Assembly: GCF_021227995.1 (NCBI RefSeq)
Contig: NZ_CP089301.1
Span: 1,550,001 to 1,614,000, forward strand
Direction of reading: 5' to 3'
Length of the DNA stretch: 64,000 nucleotides
Source: Novosphingobium kaempferiae
GTDB lineage: Bacteria; Pseudomonadota; Alphaproteobacteria; Sphingomonadales; Sphingomonadaceae
In this document: positions 8,157-15,566 of the stretch, piece by piece
Layout: every line of letters begins with the position of its first letter
How positions within the stretch are numbered: position 1 is the stretch's first letter
Translations under genes and position numbers: made by a program
Notes under the pieces: model-generated
Told to the model about the DNA's origin: nothing
The model's database searches: none
What the model saw: only the letters and a program-made list of their open reading frames with translations

Positions 8157-8622
8157 AGACGAGACCGGCCCGGCGGGAGCCGGGCTGCACTGGCGCGCAT
8201 TGGAAGGGCTCTACGCCTCGGCGCCGATCAACCACATGTTCCGCTCGAACCTGGAGATCCTGGGAGACGGGCGTTCGCGCATCACGTTTCTCGTCGAGCC
8301 GGACTGCTTCCATGCGGCGGGTGCGGCGCATGGAACGATCTATTTCAAGATGCTGGACGACGCCGCGTTCTACGCCGCCAACACCCACGTCACCGACCGC
8401 TTCCTGCTGACGACCTCGTTCAACATGCACCTCAGCAAGCCGATCAAGGGTGGCCGCATCATCGCCGAAGGGCGCTGGGTCAGCGGCCGTCGCCGCGTGC
8501 TGGTGGCCGAATCCTGGCTGACCGACGAGGACGGTGACGAGTGCGGGCGCGGCACCGGCACCTTCATGCGCTCGCGCATCGCGCTCTCCAGCCTCCCGGG
8601 CTACGCGATCCCGCAAGGCTGA
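8146..8622 (+). CDS. PaaI-family hotdog thioesterase
   Basis: 158-residue hotdog-fold protein of the PaaI/YigI type, probably an acyl-CoA thioesterase with unknown substrate. The central helix segment AAGAAHGTIYFKMLDDAAFY has the HG...D arrangement of the family, and TTSFNMHLSKPIKGG is the following strand pair. It overlaps the ptsN end by 11 bp and is followed after 4 bp by the DUF1491 gene, so the three are probably one transcript. Confidence 0.8.
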   Translation: MPPEDETGPAGAGLHWRALEGLYASAPINHMFRSNLEILGDGRSRITFLVEPDCFHAAGAAHGTIYFKMLDDAAFYAANTHVTDRFLLTTSFNMHLSKPIKGGRIIAEGRWVSGRRRVLVAESWLTDEDGDECGRGTGTFMRSRIALSSLPGYAIPQG

Positions 8623-8626
8623 GGGC

Positions 8627-8968
8627 ATGGAAGCTCGCCTTCCCGCCCATCTGGAAGTTTCCGCGTTGATTCGGCGCGTGAATGCCGAAGGCGGCTTCGC
8701 AACGGTGCTGGCCAAGGGCGAGCACGACGCCGGGACGATCCTTGCGGTTCTCTCTCACAACGGTTCGGGGCTGCGGCTCTACGAGCGGATGCCCGAACTC
8801 GACGGCACCCGGCGCTGGCGCTGCGCCAGGACTCAGGATCCTGAAGATCCGTTCGAATTTCAGGACTATGTCGACCGGCGCAGGCATCAGGATCCCGACG
8901 TGTGGATCGTCGAGCTTGACGCCGCAGACGCCGAACGCTTCATCGGGGTGGAACCGGGCGCGGGTTGA
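8627..8968 (+). CDS. DUF1491 family protein
   Basis: 113-residue protein matching my recollection of DUF1491, a small alphaproteobacterial family of unknown function (start MEARLPAHLEVSALIRR, core GGFATVLAKGEHDAGTI, and DPDVWIVELDAADAERF near the end). The frame is open upstream through the thioesterase gene, but the ATG at 8627, 4 bp after its stop, gives the family N-terminus. Nothing in the sequence indicates an enzymatic activity. Confidence 0.8.
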   Translation: MEARLPAHLEVSALIRRVNAEGGFATVLAKGEHDAGTILAVLSHNGSGLRLYERMPELDGTRRWRCARTQDPEDPFEFQDYVDRRRHQDPDVWIVELDAADAERFIGVEPGAG

Positions 8969-9152
8969 CTTGCCCGGCGCACGGCCTAAAGGCCTCTTCC
9001 ACAGACGCGAAAGCGGCGTGGGCGGCACTTCGGCAGCCCTGCTAGCACGCAGACGGGGAATCGTCGGCAGGCTCAACGGACATTGAACGCCACAAAGTGG
9101 CTTTCCGTTCCAGCCTGTGTCGGACCGGTTCACCGCCTTTGACCAAGATTGA

Positions 9153-9779
9153 ATGCGAACGAAAGTTGAGTGGGCGAGCGCGTTTGCGCTGGCCGCGACG
9201 GTTCTCACCGCTCTTCTAGGCGCCCCGGGTTCGGGCGCGGCGGCATCGGATCTCATTCCGATCCTCGCCGAAACGAAGCCCATACCGCAGTTCGTTTCCC
9301 AGCCCGTCGTGCAGGCGCTTCCCGCCGCCGATACCGAGGCAGAGGAAGTCGAAGCCCCCGACGCGGATACTCTTCAGGAACTGGTGTCCCAGCAGGAGAC
9401 GCCGGACGCGATGTCGCGCGACATGCGCTGCCTTGCCGGCGCGATCTACTTCGAAGCACGCGGTGAATCGCTGGAAGGTCAGCTCGCCGTGGGCCGGGTG
9501 ATCGTCAACCGTACCAAGTCCGGCCGCTTCCCGACCAGCTACTGCGGCGTGGTCTACCAGCCCTCGCAGTTCTCGTTCATCCGTGGCCGCTCGATGCCTG
9601 CGGTGCGCGAGAATTCGGCCGGGTGGCAGGAAGCCGTCGCCATCGCCCAGATCGCCGAAGACGGCGTCTGGAAAAGCAAGGCCAAGGGTGCGCTGTTCTT
9701 CCACGCCAAGCGGGTCTCGCCCAAGTGGCGCAAGCTGACCAAGCTGGCGCAGGTGGACAACCACATCTTCTACCGCTGA
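9153..9779 (+). CDS. Cell wall hydrolase, SleB family
   Basis: 208-residue exported peptidoglycan hydrolase (Hydrolase_2/SleB fold). Residues 1-31 are a signal peptide, and an acidic Ala-rich linker runs to about residue 85. The catalytic domain begins at MRCLAGAIYFEARGES, with the expected catalytic Glu at 101. QFSFIRGRSMP and ALFFHAK are further family motifs. It is read toward xth, and a strong bidirectional hairpin separates them. The 184 bp upstream hold no other gene. Confidence 0.88.
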   Translation: MRTKVEWASAFALAATVLTALLGAPGSGAAASDLIPILAETKPIPQFVSQPVVQALPAADTEAEEVEAPDADTLQELVSQQETPDAMSRDMRCLAGAIYFEARGESLEGQLAVGRVIVNRTKSGRFPTSYCGVVYQPSQFSFIRGRSMPAVRENSAGWQEAVAIAQIAEDGVWKSKAKGALFFHAKRVSPKWRKLTKLAQVDNHIFYR

Positions 9780-9806
9780 ACCTGGCGCTGATTTAGGTCA
9801 GCCGGA

Positions 9807-9851
9807 AACGAAACGACCCGGGACAGACTGACTGTCCCGGGTCGTTTCGTT
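9807..9851. terminator. Bidirectional intrinsic terminator between sleB-like gene and xth
   Basis: A perfect 19-bp stem: left arm 9807-9825, right arm 9833-9851, loop GACTGAC. It lies between two convergent genes and can serve both. T-rich ends are weak (TTTCGTT). Confidence 0.88.
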
Positions 9852-9871
9852 ATGCCCGCTCTAAGTAGGCC

Positions 9872-10648
9872 TTAAGCCGCCCTCAGTTCCACCCAGACGG
9901 GCGCATGGTCGCTGGCCTTCTCACGCCCACGATGGGCCTTGTCGACCCCGCAGGCGACCAGACGGTCGGCCAGCTCGGGCGAGAGCAGCGAGTGGTCGAT
10001 GCGGAACCCGTGGTCCCGCTGCCAGGCGCCCGCCTGATAATCCCAGTACGTCCACACCCCGCCGCGCGGATTGTGCGTGGCGAGCGCGTCGGTCCAGCCG
10101 TCGCCGAGCAGACGGAAGTAGGCGTCGCGCGATTCCGGTTGCATGAGCGCATCGGCGGCCATTGCGGGCGGCGCCCAGACATCGCGGTCGGTGGGGATGA
10201 CGTTGTAGTCGCCAGTGATGATTGCGGGCACTTCCTCGGCCTTGATCGCGTCCATGCGGCGGCGCAGGCGTTCCATCCAGCGCAGCTTGTAGTCGAACTT
10301 GGGGCCGGGCACCGGGTTGCCGTTGGGCAGGTAGATGCACACGACGCGCACACCGAAGACCTGTGCCTCCAGATAGCGCGAATGCTCGTCCTCGGGCTCT
10401 CCATCCAGCCCGCGCTGGACTTCGACCGGCATTTCGCCGTCCGCAAGGATGGCGACGCCGTTGAAACCCTTCTGGCCGTGCCAGATGCCCTTGTAGCCCA
10501 GCTTCTCGAACTCGGCGATCGGGAAGCCTTCGTCCTGCGTCTTGATCTCCTGCAGGCAGGCGACGGCGGGGCGGGTTTCCTCAAGCCATTCGAGCAGACG
10601 GGGCAGGCGCGCCTTCACGCCGTTGATGTTGAAGGTCGAGATTCTCAT
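9872..10648 (-). CDS. xthA: Exodeoxyribonuclease III (AP endonuclease)
   Basis: 258-residue ExoIII-family base-excision repair enzyme. MRISTFNINGVKARL carries the metal-binding Asn, and CLQEIKTQD the metal-binding Glu. The active-site Asp and Asn are in ITGDYNVIPTDRD, and the catalytic Asp-His pair is in KASDHAPVW at the C-terminus. The start overlaps the erpA stop by ATGA (10645-10648), so it is the last gene of a CBS-erpA-xth run. Confidence 0.94.
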   Translation of the reverse strand: MRISTFNINGVKARLPRLLEWLEETRPAVACLQEIKTQDEGFPIAEFEKLGYKGIWHGQKGFNGVAILADGEMPVEVQRGLDGEPEDEHSRYLEAQVFGVRVVCIYLPNGNPVPGPKFDYKLRWMERLRRRMDAIKAEEVPAIITGDYNVIPTDRDVWAPPAMAADALMQPESRDAYFRLLGDGWTDALATHNPRGGVWTYWDYQAGAWQRDHGFRIDHSLLSPELADRLVACGVDKAHRGREKASDHAPVWVELRAA

Positions 10649-10977
10649 ACCGAGAAGCTGGACCCGCAGCCGCAGCCTGCCGCCGCGTTCGGGTTCTCCA
10701 CCCGGAACGCCGCGCCGCCGAGGGACTCGACGAAATCGACGACGCAGCCCTGAACGAGATCGAGGCTCATCGAGTCGACGACGAGCTTCACCCCATCGGT
10801 CTCGGCGATGCTGTCATCTGCCTCGGGTGCGTCGGCAAGGCCGAACCTGTACTGGAAGCCCGAGCAGCCGCCGCCTTCGACGGCGAGCCGGAGAATGGCG
10901 GGCTTGCCCTGCTTGGTCGCGATCGCGGCGACGCGCGCCGCGGCCGAGGGGCTGAGTGTGACGGTCTTCTGGTCCAT
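10645..10977 (-). CDS. erpA: Iron-sulfur cluster insertion protein ErpA
   Basis: 110-residue A-type Fe-S carrier. The three cluster-binding Cys are visible: GGGCSGFQY in the middle and CGCGSSF at the C-terminus. I chose the ATG at 10977 (MDQKTVTLSPSA); an in-frame start 21 codons earlier adds a stretch with no family resemblance. It overlaps xthA by 4 bp. Whether it is specifically ErpA or another HesB/IscA-type carrier is less certain than the fold. Confidence 0.88.
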   Translation of the reverse strand: MDQKTVTLSPSAAARVAAIATKQGKPAILRLAVEGGGCSGFQYRFGLADAPEADDSIAETDGVKLVVDSMSLDLVQGCVVDFVESLGGAAFRVENPNAAAGCGCGSSFSV

Positions 10978-11036
10978 GCGCCCGATGTAGGCGCGACGAA
11001 GGGCTGCGGCAAGTTCCGCGCCCTTCGAAGCCGGCC

Positions 11037-11462
11037 TCACGCCGTCTGGATATAGTCCCGCATCGCGGCGGCCTCGTTCTCGATCTTGTCGATCCGGTAC
11101 TTCACCAGATCGCCGATCGACACGAACCCGACCATGCGCCCGTCCTTGACCACCGGCAGGTGCCGGATGCGGCGGCGGGTCATCAGCGACAGTGCGGCCA
11201 TGACCGAGGTTTCCGGCTCGATCGTCACCGGCAGCGCGGTCATGATGTGGCCGAGCGGCATGTCGAGCACGGCGGCGCCGATCTCGCGCAGCTTGTAGAT
11301 CACGTCACGTTCGGAAAAGATCCCGGCGATCTCGCCGTTCTCCATCACGGGCACGGCGCCGATGCGCTTTTCGGCGAGGATTCCCGTGGCGTCACGCACG
11401 GACATGGCGACGTCGCAGGTAATGACGTCGGCGCGGCCTTCGATAATGCGACCAATGGTCAT
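11037..11462 (-). CDS. CBS-domain pair protein
   Basis: 141-residue protein made of two CBS motifs (about residues 8-62 and 73-128), the fold that senses adenosyl ligands such as AMP, ATP or SAM. Visible landmarks are EKRIGAVPVMENGEIAGIFS with ERDV, and RRRIRHLPVVKDGRMVGFVS with IGDLV. There is no attached effector domain. It lies 59 bp upstream of erpA on the same strand. Ligand and partner are unknown. Confidence 0.85.
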   Translation of the reverse strand: MTIGRIIEGRADVITCDVAMSVRDATGILAEKRIGAVPVMENGEIAGIFSERDVIYKLREIGAAVLDMPLGHIMTALPVTIEPETSVMAALSLMTRRRIRHLPVVKDGRMVGFVSIGDLVKYRIDKIENEAAAMRDYIQTA

Positions 11463-11604
11463 CGTCAGCTCTCCCTGTTGTAGACGGAGCCTCTGTTCCC
11501 GCAGCTTGCCCCCGACGCGAAATGTATCACAGGGATTGCCGCTCCGTCACGCATCTAGTCACGCAATGCTTGCGGCGCGATGCCATCGGGCCCAGATAGG
11601 CGCG

Positions 11605-11901
11605 ATGATACCGCCCTCCCCCCTCGACGATCCGCAGAAGGCGGCGCACGCATGGGCGCGATACCTGCGGATCATGCGCTGGATGATGACGGTGACGGTG
11701 GGGCTGGTGATCGGTTCGATCATCCTGCTCTACCGTTCGAACGGGATGGTCTCGATCCACTTCTACATCGCGACGGCGCTGGGAATCGGGTTCACCATGC
11801 TGCTGGCCTCGGCGCTGATGGGGCTCGCCTTCCTGTCGAGCGGGACCGGTCACGACGAGTCGATCGTCGATCCGCTCGAAGAGGACAATCCTTACAAATA
11901 G
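11605..11901 (+). CDS. Small two-helix membrane protein, unknown function
   Basis: 98-residue protein with two transmembrane helices at about residues 27-47 and 55-80, and an acidic tail ending DPLEEDNPYK. The ATG at 11605 gives MIPPSPLDDPQKAAHAW; the frame is open upstream but overlaps the CBS gene antisense and is not convincing. It converges on the ferredoxin-like gene with 3 bp between stops. I recognise no named family. Confidence 0.7.
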   Translation: MIPPSPLDDPQKAAHAWARYLRIMRWMMTVTVGLVIGSIILLYRSNGMVSIHFYIATALGIGFTMLLASALMGLAFLSSGTGHDESIVDPLEEDNPYK

Positions 11902-11904
11902 GCG

Positions 11905-12291
11905 TCAGTCGCGCGGTGCGTGGAGGCGATAATCCTCCACCGGCTGACCGCCGATCAGGTGTTCCTGGATCACGCGCTCCAGCACGTCCTCGGTGCAGGA
12001 GTGATACCAGACGCCATCGGGCCAGACGACCGCGATCGGTCCGCCATGGCAGATGCGCAGGCAGTCTGCCTTGGTTCGGGCGACGCCGCCGCCCTCGGCG
12101 GTCTTCGGCCCATCCAGCCCGAGCTGCTTCAGGCGCTTCTTGAGGTACTTCCATGCCGCCTGCCCCTTTTCGGGGGAGCAGCATTCGCCCTTCTGCGGTT
12201 CGGCGCAGATGAAGATATGGCGCTCGATGGCGTCGCTGCCGGTCTTGGCGAAGGCGGCCTGGGCCTTCCTGATGTCGTGTCCGTGGCTCAT
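11905..12291 (-). CDS. Thioredoxin-like [2Fe-2S] ferredoxin domain protein
   Basis: 128-residue protein of the small thioredoxin-fold 2Fe-2S ferredoxin type. The Cys ligands are in HIFICAEPQKGECC and, about 40 residues later, DCLRICHGGP. I chose the ATG at 12291 (MSHGHDIRKAQ), which overlaps the upstream thioesterase stop as ATGA; an ATG five codons earlier is also possible. The redox partner is unknown. Confidence 0.82.
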   Translation of the reverse strand: MSHGHDIRKAQAAFAKTGSDAIERHIFICAEPQKGECCSPEKGQAAWKYLKKRLKQLGLDGPKTAEGGGVARTKADCLRICHGGPIAVVWPDGVWYHSCTEDVLERVIQEHLIGGQPVEDYRLHAPRD

Positions 12292-12719
12292 GAACGAAGG
12301 CTCCATTCCCTTGCCCGGTCGGCAAACACGGAGGGCAGCGGTGCGGGGCCGTCCTTGCCGACCGTCACCATGGTCGAGCGGGCGAAGGCGACGAGACGGT
12401 CATCCTGCGTCACCAGCTGGACGAGGCGGTGGCTGGTGCGCCCGATGTCCTCCATCGCGCAATGCACCGTCAACGCATCGGGATAGTGCCCTTCGCCGAG
12501 GTACTCGATCGCGACGCTGGCGATCATCGATGACAGGCCGACCAGCCCCTCACGGTAACCGCTCTGGCGGTGGAATCGCACGCGACCATCCTCTAGGAAT
12601 CCGGCCATCGCGACATTGTTGATGTGCATGTTGACGTCGAGGTCGCCGAAACGGGGCTCGATGCGGCAGGAGAACGGATAGCGTGCGGCGTCGAGCAGCG
12701 CGGGATCGGGCTTTGGCAT
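12288..12719 (-). CDS. Acyl-CoA thioesterase, 4-hydroxybenzoyl-CoA thioesterase/YbgC type
   Basis: 143-residue hotdog-fold thioesterase. The segment EPRFGDLDVNMHINNVAMAGFLEDGR holds the family active-site Asp followed by HINN. It is translationally coupled (ATGA) to the ferredoxin-like gene downstream. The substrate cannot be deduced. In related genomes valS often follows the popZ-like gene at this spot; here this thioesterase does. Confidence 0.85.
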   Translation of the reverse strand: MPKPDPALLDAARYPFSCRIEPRFGDLDVNMHINNVAMAGFLEDGRVRFHRQSGYREGLVGLSSMIASVAIEYLGEGHYPDALTVHCAMEDIGRTSHRLVQLVTQDDRLVAFARSTMVTVGKDGPAPLPSVFADRAREWSLRS

Positions 12720-12777
12720 AAGTCCCGAAGGTAGGAAGCGGGCAGCCTCAGGTCCAGCCCGCTTGCGCGATAGTGCG

Positions 12778-13224
12778 TCAGCCCTTCTTGCCGACGATGC
12801 GCGCGATCTCGGCGGCGACGAGGCGCTCGACCATTGGCGGCAGGTTCTTGTCCAGCCATTCGGCGAGTGCCGGGCGCAGTAGTTCGCGGGTCAGCGCCTC
12901 AAGCGAGGTCTCGCCCGAGCGGACGATCTGCGGCTGCGCGCCGGGTTCGGAGAGCATCGCGAGCGCCGCCAGCGACTCGCGCATCGAATCGTGGGCCTGA
13001 TTGTGCAGGAGCGGTTCGTCCTCGGCTTCGGGAGCCGCGGGAATCTGTGCCGTTTCCTGAAGTTCGAGGATATCGTCCTCATCCTCGTCGTCGTAGATCG
13101 GCTCAGGCTCGCGCATCAGGCGCTCGGTGCGGCTGGTGCGGGTTTCCAGGCGGCTGTCGCGCGCGATGACCTGCTTGATCGACTGGAGGATCTCCTCCAC
13201 CGAAGGTTCACCGTTCTGACGCAT
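12778..13224 (-). CDS. popZ: PopZ-like polar organizing protein (DUF2497)
   Basis: 148-residue protein with the bipartite layout of Caulobacter PopZ: an N-terminal helix at residues 7-23 (PSVEEILQSIKQVIARD), an acidic disordered middle at about 40-75 (DDEDEDD), and C-terminal oligomerisation helices at 107-148 containing LTRELLRPALAEWLDKNLP. PopZ forms a polar scaffold that anchors ParB-parS. The middle is shorter than in Caulobacter. The ATG at 13224 has an AGGGG site; a TTG eight codons earlier is less likely. It follows tolC in the usual order. Confidence 0.85.
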   Translation of the reverse strand: MRQNGEPSVEEILQSIKQVIARDSRLETRTSRTERLMREPEPIYDDEDEDDILELQETAQIPAAPEAEDEPLLHNQAHDSMRESLAALAMLSEPGAQPQIVRSGETSLEALTRELLRPALAEWLDKNLPPMVERLVAAEIARIVGKKG

Positions 13225-13268
13225 CTCAACCGACCCCTGTTGTCGCAAGCCGTTCTCCCTAAACGGGA

Positions 13269-14735
13269 TCAGGGCTGCTGCGAAGCGGGAATGTTGCCGT
13301 CCTGCACGGGCGTGTCAACGGTGCGCGTCGAGCGGGCGACGGGCGCATCGTCGTCGTCACCCCAGTCGAGGAACTTGTCGTTCACGCGCTCGTAGTTGAC
13401 CTCGGGGTCGTAGAGCGTGCCGCCGTCGAGGTTGAGGTCGCGCGCTTCGGCCTTGCCCATCGCGGCCAGCAGCGTGAACCCGGCGACGTAGGCGTTGCGC
13501 CGTGCCGTCACCAGCGTGACTTGCGCGTTCAGCAGTTCGCGCTCGGCGTCGAGGATGTCGAGCACCGTGCGGCGACCGACCGAGTTCTCCGCCCGCACGC
13601 CTTCGAGGCTGAGCGCGGCTGCGTCCACCGCCACCTGCGACGAACGGATCAGGTCGTTCGAGGCGGTGTACGACGTGAAGGCCGAACGGACCTGCGCAAT
13701 CACGTCGCGCTCGGTCGCGATCTCCTGCTCAAGCGAGGCCGAGGCGGTCGCCTGGGCTTGCCGGCGCTGCGCGGCGGGAAGACCGCCCTGAAAGATGGGG
13801 ATCGAAAGCTGCGCCCCGGCCTGTGCGGCGGAATCGTGCTGCGACACGCCCGAACTGGGCACGCCGCGCGCCAGCGTGTTGAAGTAGTTGTTGTAGCTGC
13901 CCTGCCCGAACAGGCGCACCGTCGGCAGGCGGCTCGCACCGGCGACGTCGATGTCCTTCTCCGCCGCCTTCGTGCGTTCGCGCGCGGCGATGAGGTCGGG
14001 ATTGGTGTCAAGCGCCATCTCGGTCGCGGCGTCGGCGTTGGCGGGCAGGTTCGGCAGCGGCGGCGGTGCTTCGAGGGCGCCCGGCGCACGGCCGATGAGG
14101 CGGATGTATGTCTCGCGCGCGGCGGCGAGGTTGGCCTCGGCGGTCAGCAGATCGCTCTGCGCCACGGCAAGGCGCGACTGCGACTGCGCGACGTCGGTGC
14201 GCGTGAGGTTGCCGATCTCGAAGCGGTCGCTGGTCGCGTCGAGGTTCGTCTTCAGCACGCCGACGTTCTTGCGGTTCAGCCCGACGATCGCTTCAGTGCG
14301 GATCACGTCCATGTAGGCGGCGACGGTCTGCGAGAACACCGAAGCCTCGGTGGCGCGCAGGTCGGCCTGGCCTGCCTCGACACGGATCTTCGCAGCCTTG
14401 ATGCGGTTCTTGACGCCGCCGCCCGAATAGATCGGCACGCCGAGGTCGGCACCGCCGCTGAACACGCGAGAGGGCGCGTTGAACGAGTTCTCGCTCTGCT
14501 TGAGATACTCGGTGTAGGTGCCGCTGACGCTGGCGGTGGGCCGTCCCGCCGCCTTGGCGATCGGCACGCCCTCGTCGGTGGCGCGCTGCTGTGCGCGTGC
14601 CGCTTCGAGCGTGGGGTTGGACTGGTATGCCGCGACAAGTGCATCGCGCAGGGTATCGGCCTGCGCTGGCGCGCCGGCTGCCAAAATCAGACATCCCCCC
14701 GCGAGCAGCCCGGCACGCTTAGCGAACCGGGCCAT
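13269..14735 (-). CDS. tolC: TolC-family outer membrane efflux protein
   Basis: 488-residue outer membrane channel of type I secretion and tripartite efflux systems. Residues 1-26 are a signal peptide ending AGAPAQA. Two tandem OEP repeats follow, each with long coiled helices, e.g. DATSDRFEIGNLTRTDVAQS near 180 and SLEGVRAENSVGRRTVLDIL near 400. The start is 2 bp after the methyltransferase-like gene, and popZ follows, matching the conserved pcm-tolC-DUF2497 order. Confidence 0.93.
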   Translation of the reverse strand: MARFAKRAGLLAGGCLILAAGAPAQADTLRDALVAAYQSNPTLEAARAQQRATDEGVPIAKAAGRPTASVSGTYTEYLKQSENSFNAPSRVFSGGADLGVPIYSGGGVKNRIKAAKIRVEAGQADLRATEASVFSQTVAAYMDVIRTEAIVGLNRKNVGVLKTNLDATSDRFEIGNLTRTDVAQSQSRLAVAQSDLLTAEANLAAARETYIRLIGRAPGALEAPPPLPNLPANADAATEMALDTNPDLIAARERTKAAEKDIDVAGASRLPTVRLFGQGSYNNYFNTLARGVPSSGVSQHDSAAQAGAQLSIPIFQGGLPAAQRRQAQATASASLEQEIATERDVIAQVRSAFTSYTASNDLIRSSQVAVDAAALSLEGVRAENSVGRRTVLDILDAERELLNAQVTLVTARRNAYVAGFTLLAAMGKAEARDLNLDGGTLYDPEVNYERVNDKFLDWGDDDDAPVARSTRTVDTPVQDGNIPASQQP

Positions 14736-14737
14736 GC

Positions 14738-15340
14738 TCAGAAGCTCCAGCGTTTGGGAGCGGCGAATTCGGGGAGAACCGGAATCCCGATCTCTGCCAG
14801 CGGCAGCAGCGAGACGGTGCCCGCGGTCTTCGTGCCGGCGGCGAGACGGGTCACGCCACGCTCGACGAGACCGGTGACGATGCGGCCGCCTTCGGCAAGA
14901 CGCGCGCCGAGCGGTTCGGGCAGGACTTCGATCGCGCCGTCGACGACGATGAGGGTGTAACCGCCCTCACCTGCATTGGCGGCTTCGGCCGGAGCCACGG
15001 CGTCGAGCGAGCCGGACAGCGGGCGCAGCAGCGCGGCGAGATAGCCTTCGCCGTCGCCGACGAGCAGCACCTTGTCGGTCGCGGTCGGCACGGCTTCGGA
15101 CAGCATCTTGCCCTGGACCAGCGGCGCGGCAAGGAAGCGGCCCTCGCCCAGCGCAACCGCGCGGTCGATATAGGCGGCGTCGCGCAGGTCGGCGGGGACG
15201 AAGTTTTCACGTGGAACACTCGCCATCGCCTCGAGCACCCAAGGCTCGTTGACGCCGCTGGTGCGCAGCTGGCTGGAGATCATGGCGCGACGGGCGTCAG
15301 CGAAGTTGGCGGACGCGGACCGGTCTTCGGTCAAGGTCAT
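14738..15340 (-). CDS. Protein-L-isoaspartate O-methyltransferase homologue, probably degenerate
   Basis: 200-residue protein of the PCMT family. The N-terminal half is typical (DARRAMISSQLRTSGVNEP, then AMASVPRENFVP and APLVQGKMLSEAV). The SAM-binding motif I reads VLLVGDGEGY. Directly after it, SGSLDAVAPAEAANAGEGG replaces what is normally a longer Rossmann segment, so an internal shortening of roughly 30 residues is likely. Catalysis is therefore doubtful. The ATG at 15340 gives MTLTEDRSASANF. A parS-like palindrome lies within it. First gene of the run leading to tolC and popZ. Confidence 0.78.
   Translation of the reverse strand: MTLTEDRSASANFADARRAMISSQLRTSGVNEPWVLEAMASVPRENFVPADLRDAAYIDRAVALGEGRFLAAPLVQGKMLSEAVPTATDKVLLVGDGEGYLAALLRPLSGSLDAVAPAEAANAGEGGYTLIVVDGAIEVLPEPLGARLAEGGRIVTGLVERGVTRLAAGTKTAGTVSLLPLAEIGIPVLPEFAAPKRWSF
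15203..15218. promoter_or_regulatory. Degenerate parS-like palindrome
   Basis: GTTTTCACGTGGAACA matches 13 of 16 positions of the parS consensus, with the CACGTG core intact. It lies inside the PCMT-like gene, 10.8 kb from the perfect parS. Confidence 0.5.
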
Positions 15341-15566
15341 TCGTGTAATTCCCTCACTCGCTCGCGAAAGATGCGGCAATCCGCTGCAATCGCGAAGACG
15401 GCACTGATGCGGCGCTTCTATGCGAACGCGCCGTTCAGGCCAAGCCCTATGCGACGACGCCCGTCGATCCGATCAAGCACTTTGACGATCACCCCCATGC
15501 GGCTTATGGGACGGCGCAAATCCGACATAATCCGCCACAACGGGCCAAAAGACCGGAGCCGATTCC

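Noticed and set aside
13521..14960. A 479-codon plus-strand frame opposite tolC.
   Set aside because: It is antisense to a clear TolC protein and has no recognisable domain; typical GC-rich shadow.
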